NCBI GenBank assembly: GCA_017562135.1
Contig: QEYB01000524.1
Coordinates: 62,001-126,000 of the forward strand
Direction of reading: 5' to 3'
DNA: 64,000 nucleotides
From: Dipylidium caninum
Lineage: Eukaryota > Platyhelminthes > Cestoda > Cyclophyllidea > Dipylidiidae
A model generated the notes under the pieces. That model ran no database searches and was not told where the DNA came from. It saw only the letters and a list, made by a program, of their open reading frames with translations. The position numbers and the translations under genes were made by a program. Of the stretch, positions 43,760-54,956 are shown in pieces (the first letter of the stretch is position 1; each line of letters begins with the position of its first letter).

Positions 43760-43765
43760 TTTATT
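43760..43765 (-). terminator. Candidate polyadenylation signal of RNase H1
   Basis: AATAAA on the minus strand, 39 nt after the RNase H1 stop codon and about 155 nt before the PGM1 acceptor. Position suits 3' end formation of the upstream gene in a polycistronic precursor. Confidence 0.5.
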
Positions 43766-43803
43766 ATAGCATCAATGAGTTACAAAAGTTGCTAGGTATA
43801 AAA

Positions 43804-46800
43804 TTATACGTCTGCCTCTGTGAAGTCACCATCATTATCGTCACAGTCTTCATCATCTTTCCCGTACGTATAGGGTAGATCGGCACCGTTATTCGCCAAT
43901 CGGTCTGCCTGTTCGTTACCCCATTTGCCACAGTGGCCGGGAGAATGGCACTAAAAAGAGCGCAAAATCACTCAAGTTGGACTTTTGTTTCGCTCTCTTG
44001 GGCGTGCCGTAAAAAATAACCCAAATTCCGATGCGGAATAAAGAAATAAGTACTTTTTATTTCGTCAATAACACTTAGAAGTACGCTTGCATCAAAGGAG
44101 AGGAAGGAGTTTATAATGGTAGTTGCAAAAAGACAAGGAATTGATGGAAAGCGTCTGATTTTAACATGGTTTATTGATAGATCGGATAAGAATAATAAAC
44201 GACAGCGCACACATGTAGCCAAATAAAAGATTTCATCGTAACTGCCACAAACATTAGACATTGCTCAATAATAGTTCTCATGGACAAATACCTTTAATGA
44301 ACCTATTGCTTTCATTGCGCAACAACAAATGAAAGGACAATGGCACCATTGCCACGGTAATAGTAGTGGGGATTAGGTGACGTACCACAGTGTGCAGTGA
44401 TGAAACAAACCTTTTGTCGGCAAGAATAAGGGCAAAGAATCACCACCGAATCCAGAGATATCTGCCTCCTCAATCACGACACATGGGTAAAACATACAGT
44501 GTGTGAGGAAATGCATCGTTGGGCCCTGATAAGGCACTCAATTCAAAGGTCGTGTGTTTATGCATCGATTATGCTACGCAGTCATCCATAGAAACAGTTC
44601 GATTAAGCCAGGCAGTTGCATGTGATATTCGACCGTCGGTTACAGCACTCAAGAAAAAGCAGTGCCTGCCCTAACAACGAGTAATGTGGCATGAAGGTAA
44701 CGATAATCGAGCCTAAATGTATTTAAAATTCCGACCGCTTAACGTATCAGATAGGCTACTCAATAAACCGTACCGAAAAAATGTCTTGCAAGATAAACAA
44801 CTGGTGATCAATGGTATATTTTTGAGAACTTGGCATTAATGCGAAACGAAATCTCTTATTTCCTCAATTATCTAAGACTCAAATGGCACCTTTTATCCTG
44901 ACTACCTCTCGGATATCTCCGTACATATTTGCTCAAGGAGCTTCTACTCCCTCGCCCATTTGTACACGTAAAAAGGACTCCGTCAAAAGAAAAAAGGGGC
45001 CGAATCTCCCGCCGCCAAACTATTGAAACACTCAAAAAAGAAAGCATCTTTACCGGGTCAGAGTGAGGGAAGTCATGACTCTTACGCCGATATGATCCTA
45101 CAGACACAAAAATTTAACTGTCTTACGCTTTAATTAGCATAACTATGACCATATTAAGTGTTCTTTATTCCTTTAAGAAAAACGTATTAAAAGAAGATAA
45201 CTCACCCAGGCAACTTTAAGACCGGGAGTAGCGAGTTGGTCAACTAATCTCTCAATATCCCGCCTGTGAAGCACTGGGTTCCCATTAGCCAGTTTCCAAC
45301 CGTTTCTCTGCCATTTGAAATACCATACAGTGGCACAGTTGATGGTAAACTTGCTATCAGTGACTATTTTCACGCCTTTAATGCCAGCGGTGTTGGCCTG
45401 TTGGAGGGCCTTGATGCACGCCTAGAGAGGAAGCGGAAGTGCATCCAGTGAGTGAGAAATATAAAACACAATGTCGTGAAAAAAAAAAGTGGAATAATAG
45501 CATGTTTGAAAACACATGCCTTACACTTTTAGTTAGATATAAGCATACACTAAATTTAATCACTCTACCGTTGCATAAGGCCTAGATAACGTCTCTATCC
45601 TAACTATTAGAGTAGCATGAAACTGATCGAATTTAGCTAATCATAAAAAAAACAATCCATCTTGGTCTAAGGTAGCCAAGTTGCACTTCGAAGGTTTTTT
45701 TACCACAAAACCTCGAAAATGGTTGAAAGGTTCAAGTAAGACTGTACGACAGCTGAGACTTGGTAATTCGTGAGAATAAGCTAAATGGTTTAATCTGAGT
45801 AGTTTAAATTCGAAGACATAGACGTCTTGTATTAAGAAAAGAACAAATTCAGGACAATGAATTTGGCGCTTATACCCGGTGGTAGGATGATTGAGTAGAT
45901 CTACTTCCTGAGATAAAAAACAAAGGAAGCAAAGTAGGTCAACTGCCTTCTTAGTGAATTACGTCAGAATCCTCATTACTTTCATTTCCACAGGCGAAAT
46001 AGGTGGACTGGAATCATTAATAGGACGGAATCAGTCTCTAAGCCGTTTCCCAATGAAGGAGAGGTCAAGATCACAAAGTGATTTATTATAAGATGCATAT
46101 TAACGAAACCTAACATTGCTTGAACACAGGTGAAATATAAGGGTAGGAAAAAACAAGGGAGATCTGGTCACGTAGCGAGTGGGCAACAGGCTGTTAAACG
46201 AGCAAAAGGTAGAATAAGGCAAGTACTTAAACCAGCCGATAAGTTATTGAAATGGCCTTATCTAGGGGTACTTAAAAATGCGTTCAAATGAAATATGCCG
46301 CTACTTTTACCTCCTGAAGGAGCACTTTAATGACATATCCAAGGTGAATGACCCATGATCGACCGTGGAACTTAGTGTTATCAGATTCGCTTATACGTGA
46401 CTAACGACCGACCAATCACATCCTCCTTACATCCTAATTGGCCAATATCATCAAAAAGTGTGATGCCGTCAGAATCGCAAAAAATAACAAACCCTGCCTC
46501 AATTTCAGCTCGATTGTTAGTTTGGCGTCCCTTTAATCGCTCCGAGATGTTCCATGGATGATCAACTCCCCAAAATATCCCGATTCCGGCCCTTCGATTA
46601 TCAGGAAGACCTTTACATGAACCGTCAACGTATACTAGCACCTTGTTAGCCTCATGAAGATCTTAAAACAAGAACAGGTTAACATAGAAAGGGTGGTAGA
46701 TAATTCATAGCTGAATAACATTTTAGGTAACGGACGGTAGGAATAATGATAACATACCATGCATAAATGGTACGGGGAGTAGACTATCCACCGCGGATGA

Positions 46801-46827
46801 ATCAACTACTTTTATTTCTTTACACTT
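43804..46827 (-). CDS. RNASEH1: Ribonuclease H1, catalytic domain (5' part unresolved)
   Basis: Hydrolyses the RNA strand of RNA:DNA hybrids in nucleus and mitochondria. Exons found: 46827-46758, 46661-46498, 45421-45206, 43950-43804, giving 198 aa in one frame. Catalytic acids are all present: Asp in VYVDGSCKG, Glu in NRAEIE, Asp in VTDSKFT, His in SPGHCG and Asp in GNEQADRLA. The C-terminal tail is acidic (DDEDCDDNDGD). The junction after exon 46661-46498 uses GAG|GCAGGG, a GC donor, which gives an ungapped alignment to human RNase H1; the GT alternative GGGTTT|GTTATT would add two residues. The exon at 46827 starts after TTATGTTAG in phase 0, so there must be more 5' sequence. I did not find the N-terminal hybrid-binding domain upstream, so it may be divergent, in a distant exon, or absent. 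Confidence 0.88.
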
Positions 46828-48405
46828 CTAACATAAATGGTGTAAAAATATAAGTCAATAAACTTTTAATGGTGGACTTGACTGATCGCGGGTTTTATGA
46901 GGGCTACTGTCTAGGTACTGCCGCTTTTCAACAGAGATTTCGGCACCTTTTGGTTCTAGATATAATAACACACAACGAAAACAAACCGCTCCTAAGAAAC
47001 TCTTCAGCTCCACACATTGTCTCGAATTTCCTGAAAACAGCACCCTTAAAACCACTGACTTCACGTTGGCATTCAGACCTAAAGTAACCGTTAAATGTCA
47101 GCGCGTAACTACTGATCTAACAGGAGTACAATAAATTCCAGCCACAAAAGGGATTAGCAGACCATTGCCACAGAAAAATGAAAATATCAAAACAGTCATA
47201 TTGGTTGTACACGAAAGAATGGCCCTTATTTACTTGCCAATGGTAAAACACACATGCGATCTACATAACTTATTTGGTACTTAAGGATAGCAGGGAAGTG
47301 TGACCGATTCTTATTCGTATGCATTCAACTAAGGCAATAACGACAATTAATGCAAGCAAGAATTTGCAATTCGGGACGCAAAGAACTTTGAACTGAGAAC
47401 AGTGTGACAATCCAAGAGAGCAAATGGAAAATTATAAACGGAAGTGTAGCCAACACGTAGAACTATTCAATTTTGAAAAAAATGTTGACACCAGTAAATA
47501 TTTCGTACAACCAAAGTGTCCATAGGTAAAATAAGCGCTGTCACAAAACGATCGGCTATTTAATGTGTGGTTTATTGAAAGACAGCTGTGGTCCAAATAC
47601 AGATGAACTTGAGTTAGTGATCGATTGTTCTATTAAAGCAATGCAATGAGTAAATTAGGGAGTAACGATTCACCAGCTTTTAAAGATTCCAACGCTCCGG
47701 CCAACCTTGACAGCGTAATACGGCATTCGAAAGATCAGTTTTACGTAAGAAGCAACTTGAAAGGCCACGATGTTAACTATTGGTTATAAGGGCAGAGCGC
47801 CGCGTTTCCGTTTTAACCAATTGTTGGCAAGTAAAGGTGCCAAGACGTCCGGCAGTGGGCATTCATTTTATTTTAAATTAAAATTTAAAATGCATTTCTT
47901 GTCTTATGTACAAAAAATACGCCATGACTAAAAAAATCTAAAACCCTGTAGAAGAACCAGCTGATGGATAGAATTCGTTCGCATAAAAAACCTCTCGTAA
48001 AGCACAATAAATAGAGAAAACAATACTAGCTCCGCTTTAACTTGAGTTCACCGCTAAGACGATAATACAATAATGGAGACTACTGAACTTCCCCCAACAC
48101 TGTGGCCCAATATGAGTATAAAGCACTCACAAGTATCAATTCCGCTGAGCTCAGTTTAAAAAATTCTGCATCGTAAATTAATTTAATCTCGACTGTTGTG
48201 ATAATCACGGTTGATTGGCCTGTGGCTAGATATAACTTAAATCAAATATAATTTTTTCAGCAATATATAATATAAATTCCAACAGCTCTGTAGTATTTAA
48301 GCCGAGGAAACATCGCGAGAGGCCCCACAGTGGCAACAATTTCAAAGTGTTTAAATTCGTTTAATGCGTTCAAGACAGTCATTTGTAGGCGAGGGAATTA
48401 CGTAG
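46828..48405. promoter_or_regulatory. Divergent region between RNASEH1 and LIN9
   Basis: The 1.58 kb between the first recognised RNase H1 exon and the LIN9 ATG. It should contain the missing RNase H1 5' exon(s) and two opposed promoters. AT-rich; the open frames seen at 46855-47087 have no hybrid-binding-domain pattern. Nothing else recognised. Confidence 0.4.
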
Positions 48406-50921
48406 ATGGCGGACGACAGAAATTGTACGTTTGTGTCCTTCAACTAACTATTTTGCAGATGACGTGGATGAATATGGAATGTCGTACCGGAAGAACGTAA
48501 GTTATGCATTATTATCTTTATTTAGCAGCCCCCGAGAACTCGCAAAAAGAATAGGTACTATGAAGAATACTACGAGGCCACACCACAATTCAAATCAAGG
48601 GATTCCCCGCGTATTTTTTCTCCAATCCGCCCTATGCAACCCGAGGACGCTCACAGAGTGCGGCGAAATCCTAAGCAGGTGTGTTGCCTAGTTTCTTTCC
48701 AACAATATTAAGCACAAAGGAGTACCTAGCTCTATGGGATGGAGGAATACCTATTCCAATCCTGAAAGACGCACCGCTCAAGGTAATGCAATAAGGCTCA
48801 GAAATGTCTTGAAACTCCCTAAGGCCCACAAATGGGTTTTTTATGAGTGGCTCTATTCCAATCTGGATAGGTAGTTTGTAATTTTCATTGGTATTAAGCT
48901 ACCCTTTTTAAAGGCCTCTGTTGTTGAGTGAAAATGACTTTCGCATTTGCCTTCGCGAAAATTTTCCAAATGTTAAAACCCGTCGTTTAACTCGGGCGCA
49001 TTGGTCTTTGCTTCGTCGATTAATGGGGAAACCACGGCGTTGCTCCACGGCCTTCTTTGAGGAAGAGCGTCGTTCTCTAAATGAAAAACGGGAAAAAATT
49101 CGAACTCTACAGGCAACGCGTTCTGTTCAGCTGGAATTTTTGCGTGATCTTCCGGACGATATGCATGTCCCCATGCCACTCATTATTGGAACAAGGATTA
49201 ACGCCCGGTAAATCATAGTAATCTACTTTTTATTTTTAGTGTGCGATACCCAACAGATGGTCTTTACCCTGGCAAAGTTGATGCGATTGATTCCTTACGC
49301 CATTGCTATCGGGTCACTTTCGATCGGCCTAATTTAGGCACTCGGTCCATACCCGATTATGAGGTTATAAGCATAGACCCTCAAGAAACCATTCCCCTCT
49401 CGGCATATAAAACTCAACACAAAGCCAGCCGAAATTTGTTTATGAGTCCCGCCAGGTTGTTGGCTCAGTCTGCTCTCCAGGTACATCATAATTGCCCCCT
49501 CATTAGTTTTTTATGTTCCTTGATTATCTGTTCCCTGTTTTTCTTACTCTAGGGGAAGAGACACATGCACCATCATAAAATCGCCCATGCTGTGGGTAGT
49601 GCTACCAGCGATTTTGGAATCAACGATTGTCCTTTGTGTCAGGCCGGCGACGGTACATCTTCATCAATGAAAGCCCCCTCTATGGGAGAGATGACCTCTG
49701 GTATCGGTGGCGCAGCGCTTTCCCTCAACGACCCCTCAATCAGCGGTGGTCGGTTGCTGCTTAACGAATCGGACATCTATGGTGGATATCCGATGAAGTT
49801 CCTTGTTATGGTGGTGGGCTTAGATTCTTACAAATGAACCGTTTTATTATATCTGTCTATTCTACACGCCTCCATTCTTTTGCAGACAAAGCTATCGAAG
49901 ATTTTGGAAGTAAAGAAGATGTGTGTGGACGAATTGCAGGATCTAAACACAGATGCAGAACGGAGGATTTCCAGTCAATCTGGAATAGGTGTTGAATTCC
50001 AGTACAAGTACCTCACCCTCATCGTTCACTTGGAGCGGTTGAATAAGGAGCTTAACCAATACCTCATTCACGTCCTACAATATGCAAATGAGGTGAGTTC
50101 GAGATTATAGTTGCAAACTGCGCTAAGTCAAAATCAAGCCTTTTTTTGGATGCTGTGTACTTTATGAAGACGTTTTGGAGGAGGAAAGGGAAGGGAAACC
50201 GATTGATTTTTACTGGGGATGAATGTTTTTTGTAATTCCTGGCTGACTGTTTGCGGAAAGTATTTATCTTTCAAGATAAAGTTGCGTAGGCAGCAATTTT
50301 TTTCATTTAAAATTGTCTTCGAGGATAGAAATGTACTCTTTAGGGCTAGTATTTTTAGTCTATGTTGACATTTCCAGAGGTTCTCGTCGTTTATGGACGA
50401 ATTATAGGCCCAAATTTCACTGACTAAGTTGGTTCTGTTCAATGTAGATTGCCCAGGAGCACGGCGTACCTCCTCTGGAACAACCTGCAGATTTCAAACA
50501 GCGCTGTGACGAGGACGCCTATGATATTGTGAATCGTGTGAAAAGCATCCAAGTTCAGCGTCTGCGAAATATGAAGAATATGGACCTTATAACGAAACTC
50601 ACAGGCATTCTGGTGCAGATCCGTTCCCTTAGTGAACAGGATAGCGCCACCCCGGACTGCTCTAGTGTTCTTGATTCTCTTCGTGACCTTAAGGCTACCC
50701 TACACTCGAGTAATCTTCAGTAAGTCTCCCTTTTATCTTCAACACTCTAGTACGACCCATAGATGCACGTCTGCCTAATTACTGATCTTTCATTCGTCTC
50801 TTTCAGTACCTTTGAGGAACAGTTGGAAGTAAAGATTCATCATGTGATGAGTGGATTAAACACGCAGGGGAATTTACACGCATTCCTCTACATGCATCCC
50901 AATCACGCGCAATATGTCTAA
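48406..50921 (+). CDS. LIN9: LIN9 homologue (DREAM/MuvB complex subunit)
   Basis: Core subunit of the MuvB complex, which with RB-like/E2F forms DREAM to repress cell-cycle genes and with MYB activates G2/M genes; nuclear. Ten exons: 48406-48424, 48459-48496, 48526-48678, 48713-48870, 48914-49207, 49240-49480, 49553-49813, 49886-50092, 50448-50719, 50807-50921; all GT-AG, phases consistent, 1758 bp, 585 aa (human about 542). The DIRP domain spans roughly residues 104-205: KLPKAHKWVFYEWLYSNLDR, LTRAHWSLLRRLMGKPRRCS and FFEEER. It is followed by the Tudor-like LIIGTRINARVRYPTDGLYP and VTFDRPNLGTRSIPDYEV segments, the VTKLSKILEVKK helix region, and a C-terminal SGLNTQGNLHAF, all as in animal LIN9. 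The short N-terminal region (residues 1-95) is basic and tyrosine-rich and not conserved. Introns 1-5 are 29-43 bp. Head-to-head with RNase H1. Confidence 0.95.
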
Positions 50922-51846
50922 CATCATTTTGCCATCGTTTTAAAGCGAGTTTTACCCGCTTGTTGCTTGTAAAGAATCTTATTTATTGCTGAATAACATC
51001 GGATTTATATCTCTCATCACTTAACCTTTTTCAGGCGATGTTGAGTTGTTAGACTGGCTTACTCATGCATTGTTGGTACGTTTTTCGACCATTCTATCAT
51101 AGTTGATCTACTTGAAAGGGTTCTATTAATCAAACTTTGGGTTAAGGAGTCTACAATCTGAATAGCTTCTGTAAATTCTCTGGGAACAAGGAGGTGGTTT
51201 CGAGGTCACCGGTCCGGAGCGTTGTTAGCCAATATTTTTGGGATTGAGACAGGTTGTCGGCAGACCCATTACGGCTGTGAGGAGCCGCCTGTCTAGAGTA
51301 ACCTCCAAATGTCGTGTGGGAACCTGTCCATTGTCCAATCTTATGCTGATGTGCGGCACTTCTGTTGGATAGGCTGGACGCCCGCATTGTGGAATGGCAG
51401 TGTCAGATCAGCGGAGTGGAGGTGCATAGAGATAGTTCGAGGGAGGCGGCTCCTAGCAACATGTTGGCGGCATTTCTTGAAACGTAGCACCAGTTGGCGC
51501 CTCCTGACGATTATTGCGCTAATGGCGTACGAGCTACTTATTTAAGATAGTAGCATCTAAAGTGCTGCCATAAAGATGTGTTCACCCCATAATCTGTTCC
51601 CATGCGAGCGGGTATTTCGACGGCAGCGATGAAGTGCCCGGAGCTGTGGGTGATGACAAATGTGAGAACCCATGCTGAAAGCCACGGCAACTAGATATAA
51701 GGTGTGTCGGGCCTGAGTTGTTTCACAATAAGTGTGATGGCGTTACTTTGTTGAACATGACCCCGTTGACCCTTCTATCGATTTCTCCCGGGATTTTAAA
51801 TTTTGGCGGGCTTTATTAGCCAGGTAAATTAAAAGGTGGTACTGAC
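50922..51846. other. Intergenic region downstream of LIN9
   Basis: About 920 bp with no recognised exon. It is less AT-rich than the LIN9 introns. It contains one short frame with FDGSDE (near 51617-51634) that resembles part of an LDL-receptor class A repeat but lacks the cysteine pattern. 3' untranslated sequence of LIN9 and the promoter or 5' exon of the next gene must lie here. Confidence 0.45.
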
Positions 51847-53115
51847 ATGGGCGGTTCCGCCTCAAGACACGTCTACAATTTAAAGACTGCAATGACAGTC
51901 CACACAGGGATATCGTCACTCAAATTATCCGAAACCGAAAGGATATGCTCTCCCGAGACCCTCCTGGAAGCGGATGAGGACGTTCACTCAAATCAGGAAG
52001 ATGTGGAAGCTTCTTTCTCAATGATCGATCTAAATGAAGACCATGAGGTATCCGGGCAAGATGTGAAACAGCAGGACGATCTAGATGTGAAGAGGGACGG
52101 TGTATCCGAGGCGGACGAACTTGAATTTGATCGAGTAGGTAGGTCGGTGGAAGATCTACTGCTGAATCGCAGTCAGGTTTGTTTGCCAGCCCTTGAAATT
52201 CCTGCTAGCGACAATGCTGGTGCCACACTGGACGTCCCAACAGACGTCAAATATTCATCTGTAGAACGCCTAGATACCAACGGATCCGAGATGTGTGAAG
52301 TGAATAAAACGCCATCTTCCCATCGAGATTTTCGTCCTGTGACCTATTCCACCACCGTCGCGAGGAAATACGTCCCTCGCAGAGGTCCAGCCCGTGTTAA
52401 CTCTACTAGAATACCAAAAGCAAAAACTTTGTGTCAGAAGTATCCCAGCATATACGGGAAGGCGAGGGAGAGTGTGTTGCCTCTGCTCTCCACCGTTTCC
52501 CCTTACACTCAAACCAACGACTCCACCTCGTCGCTCCGTGCGGATAGGAGGTATTTGAGAAGTCCCTCTAGAACACCGCTGGAGTGGAGGACGAATCGTC
52601 TGGCCGGAGGAGCATGGATCCACTATCCCAGTCGGACATCGACATCTCAAGCGTGTTGCCGACCCCGACTGCCTCAGAATACTTCCTATAGGCGGCTCAA
52701 ACCAATCGACAAGGCTGTAATACCGAAGGATCCAGCCGCCGGGGACCAGACGTCGTCCTCCTCCTCTCCCTTGACGCATCGTAAAAAGGCCTCAACCTTC
52801 CTGCCCCCACTGTCAAAAGTGGTGCTCGAGAGGACACGAGTAAAACGTGAAGTTGGCCGAGTGCCAAAACGCAGTCCAAAGGTCATTCCCCCTCCGCCAT
52901 CTCCTACCTCCACCTCCTCTCACCCTCTCGAGGGTAGATATCACTTTCCAAACTTCAACGCGACCGACAGTGACGAGTACAACAATGAAAACAATAATAG
53001 CGTCGATCTTATACCCCGAGATCACCTAATATTTCGACAATCGAGACATGGTGACGAAACAGACTACATCAGACAATTCTTCCTGGGCGAAATACAACCC
53101 TCAGCGAAGCCCTAG
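51847..53115 (+). CDS. Intronless 422-aa disordered protein
   Basis: I do not recognise this protein. It is a single open frame starting MGGSAS, which fits an N-myristoylation signal (Gly2, Ser6), so membrane anchoring is possible. Residues 30-110 are acidic (EADEDVHSNQEDVE, EADELEFDR). The middle is basic and rich in serine, arginine and proline (VARKYVPRRGPARVNSTR, PPPPSPTSTSSHP). The C-terminus is asparagine-rich, then RHGDETDYIRQFFLGEIQPS. I see no transmembrane segment, signal peptide or known domain; it looks intrinsically disordered. In this AT-rich part of the window a 422-codon frame is unlikely by chance. It may be the whole gene or the last exon of a longer one, since a TTTATTAG acceptor-like site precedes it at about 51820. 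The upstream in-frame sequence before the ATG is short. Confidence 0.6.
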   Translation: MGGSASRHVYNLKTAMTVHTGISSLKLSETERICSPETLLEADEDVHSNQEDVEASFSMIDLNEDHEVSGQDVKQQDDLDVKRDGVSEADELEFDRVGRSVEDLLLNRSQVCLPALEIPASDNAGATLDVPTDVKYSSVERLDTNGSEMCEVNKTPSSHRDFRPVTYSTTVARKYVPRRGPARVNSTRIPKAKTLCQKYPSIYGKARESVLPLLSTVSPYTQTNDSTSSLRADRRYLRSPSRTPLEWRTNRLAGGAWIHYPSRTSTSQACCRPRLPQNTSYRRLKPIDKAVIPKDPAAGDQTSSSSSPLTHRKKASTFLPPLSKVVLERTRVKREVGRVPKRSPKVIPPPPSPTSTSSHPLEGRYHFPNFNATDSDEYNNENNNSVDLIPRDHLIFRQSRHGDETDYIRQFFLGEIQPSAKP

Positions 53116-53720
53116 GCTCCGTCTTATTTCTCACTCCTCTCTCCCAGACCCGCGAAGGTGTCCCTTGTTGTAAATTAGGGGTTAATTTGTATCTCTTGGA
53201 CTGATAAATTCGTTTACTTAATACACCGGGTAAGTGTAGTGACAGGTTTCAGGTGACACCTCTATTTCAGACTTAAAAACGAGGCATCTTTTAGCCTGTC
53301 GAGACTTGGATGCACACTTTTACTGCGTCTCTCTTAATATTTTATCCAACAACTTTATCAAGGAGTTGTGTCATTTGCCACAGAACGTGCTCGTCTGAAA
53401 GGATTGAAAGGAAGAGCTTGTGAAGTTGATGACAGCCATTTGGCAGGGGAGATGTGATCTCCTAGCCTTTGTGTCAGGATTAAAGTTTCGATAAGCCTTG
53501 TAGACGCAGTTCTCTTTAATTTTCTCCTCTTTTCGACTATCCTTAGAATGCCACTTACTGGGGATTGTACTCCACATTGCGGCTGATCTTCTTCTAGATG
53601 GTTAGGGAGTTTCCTTCTATCACATTCAATCTCGCGTAGTCAACTGTCGTCCGGAAAGTCTGTCCTCATAGCAGTAGCTTCAGGAAGTAAGAAGAGAAAA
53701 CTACGGACGTGGGATAATCC
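53116..53720. other. Non-coding stretch after the 422-aa frame
   Basis: About 600 bp; presumably 3' untranslated sequence of the preceding gene and spacer. No exon recognised. Confidence 0.5.
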
Positions 53721-53837
53721 GCCCCCATTGAAGGGTTATAAAAGGCTCTAAAAGTGAATTGGAGACCGGTTTGCTAACATCCTCTCGCCTTCCTGTCGCA
53801 AACGTTGCCGGACACTGATTTTTTTCTTTTCACATCC

Positions 53838-53963
53838 GACGACGAACAAATCAGGGTGAAGTGCCTTCACGAGGATCCTCCCCCTCATTGTTCAGTCAGC
53901 GATGAGACTGAGGCCAGTCGGTGGACAGGGTGGTGGAAATGCGTCTTACTCGGAGGACCGACC
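53838..53963 (+). repeat. Type 1 repeat, copy a
   Basis: Direct repeat of 54188-54313. Each copy contains a short frame beginning ATGAGAC that reads MR.(R/T)PVGG...(N/A).YSEDR, so the similarity extends to encoded residues, although both frames are short. Confidence 0.75.
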
Positions 53964-54187
53964 GGAGGGAGTGGTCGAGGGTGAGGGGGGGGACCGCAGT
54001 GTTTACTGCGGATTGTTTACATTGGCAACATTTGTGATCTGATTGGTCCGGAGCAAGTTTGACGCTCCTCGTACACCGTCTACTACAACATCGACTTTTC
54101 AAAGCATGATCGACAACAAAGTGAAATCGTCGATGTCTTTTTAAATAGTCTCAACAACTTTCGTCATTATCGGTGACAATCGGAGTT

Positions 54188-54313
54188 TCGACGATGAACC
54201 AATCAGAGTGAAATGCCTCCACGAGGAGCCTCCACCTTCATTGGCCAGTCAGCGATGAGACCGACGCCAGTTGGAGGACGGCCTGGTGAAAATGCCTTTT
54301 ACTCGGAGGACCG
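54188..54313 (+). repeat. Type 1 repeat, copy b
   Basis: Second copy of the type 1 repeat, about 350 bp downstream of the first and in the same orientation. Confidence 0.75.
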
Positions 54314-54937
54314 AAAAACTCAAAAAGGGTAAATCAGAGGTGCTGAAAAAACGAACAAAAACTCGGACCTTAAAGCCAACTTTCTCGAAGGTTGATCAGT
54401 TAGGAACAGCGGAAAGAGGTGGTGACAGTCTGTGGAAATATGAAGTCGGAAAAGGACATGAAAGGGCAGTGAGGAAGAGAAAACAAGGTGGCGTGTGAAC
54501 TTGGCGAAAGGTTGCAATTTTGAGCTGACGATCGCGGCTGGAAGTGGAGGGAGGATGTGGGCATGCCGAGGGCATTGGCAGATGCTCTCGCGATGACAAA
54601 CCAATCAGTGCGCAATTTAAGTAGGAATGAAAATTTCAAAAAAGTCAACAGTATTTCCCATCTCTGCAAATCAACAAATGTGATTCGGCGACAGTAGCGT
54701 CATTAAGAATTCCTGCATGGAATGGCGAAATGCTTGGCGGTTGAAGACACGCTCATGACTAAATGCCCGAGATGTCAGGACATCCAAAGCCAAATCCACC
54801 ACCCCTGAAGGGTCAGAAAAGACTCTAACAGTCAATGGAAGACTGATTTGCTCACATTCCCCTTCCTTCATGGCGTAAACGTTGTCCAACCCTGATTTTC
54901 TCCGCTTCAGTCGTCTTTCGTGTGGAAGGTTGATTAA

Positions 54938-54956
54938 TTGGTTGGTTGGTTGGTTG
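54938..54956. repeat. (TTGG)n short tandem repeat
   Basis: About four TTGG units marking the boundary between the type 2 repeat copy b and a C/G-rich segment ending near 55150. Confidence 0.8.

Noticed and set aside
48431..48691. 86-codon frame at the start of LIN9 read without splicing
   Set aside because: Splicing out the 29-bp intron at 48497-48525 places the following exon in another frame that joins correctly, with phase 0, to the conserved LIN9 exons.
51571..51690. Possible LDL-receptor class A repeat (FDGSDE, then CDG further on)
   Set aside because: The six-cysteine pattern is absent, the frame is interrupted by stops, and the order of the motifs is wrong for the domain.
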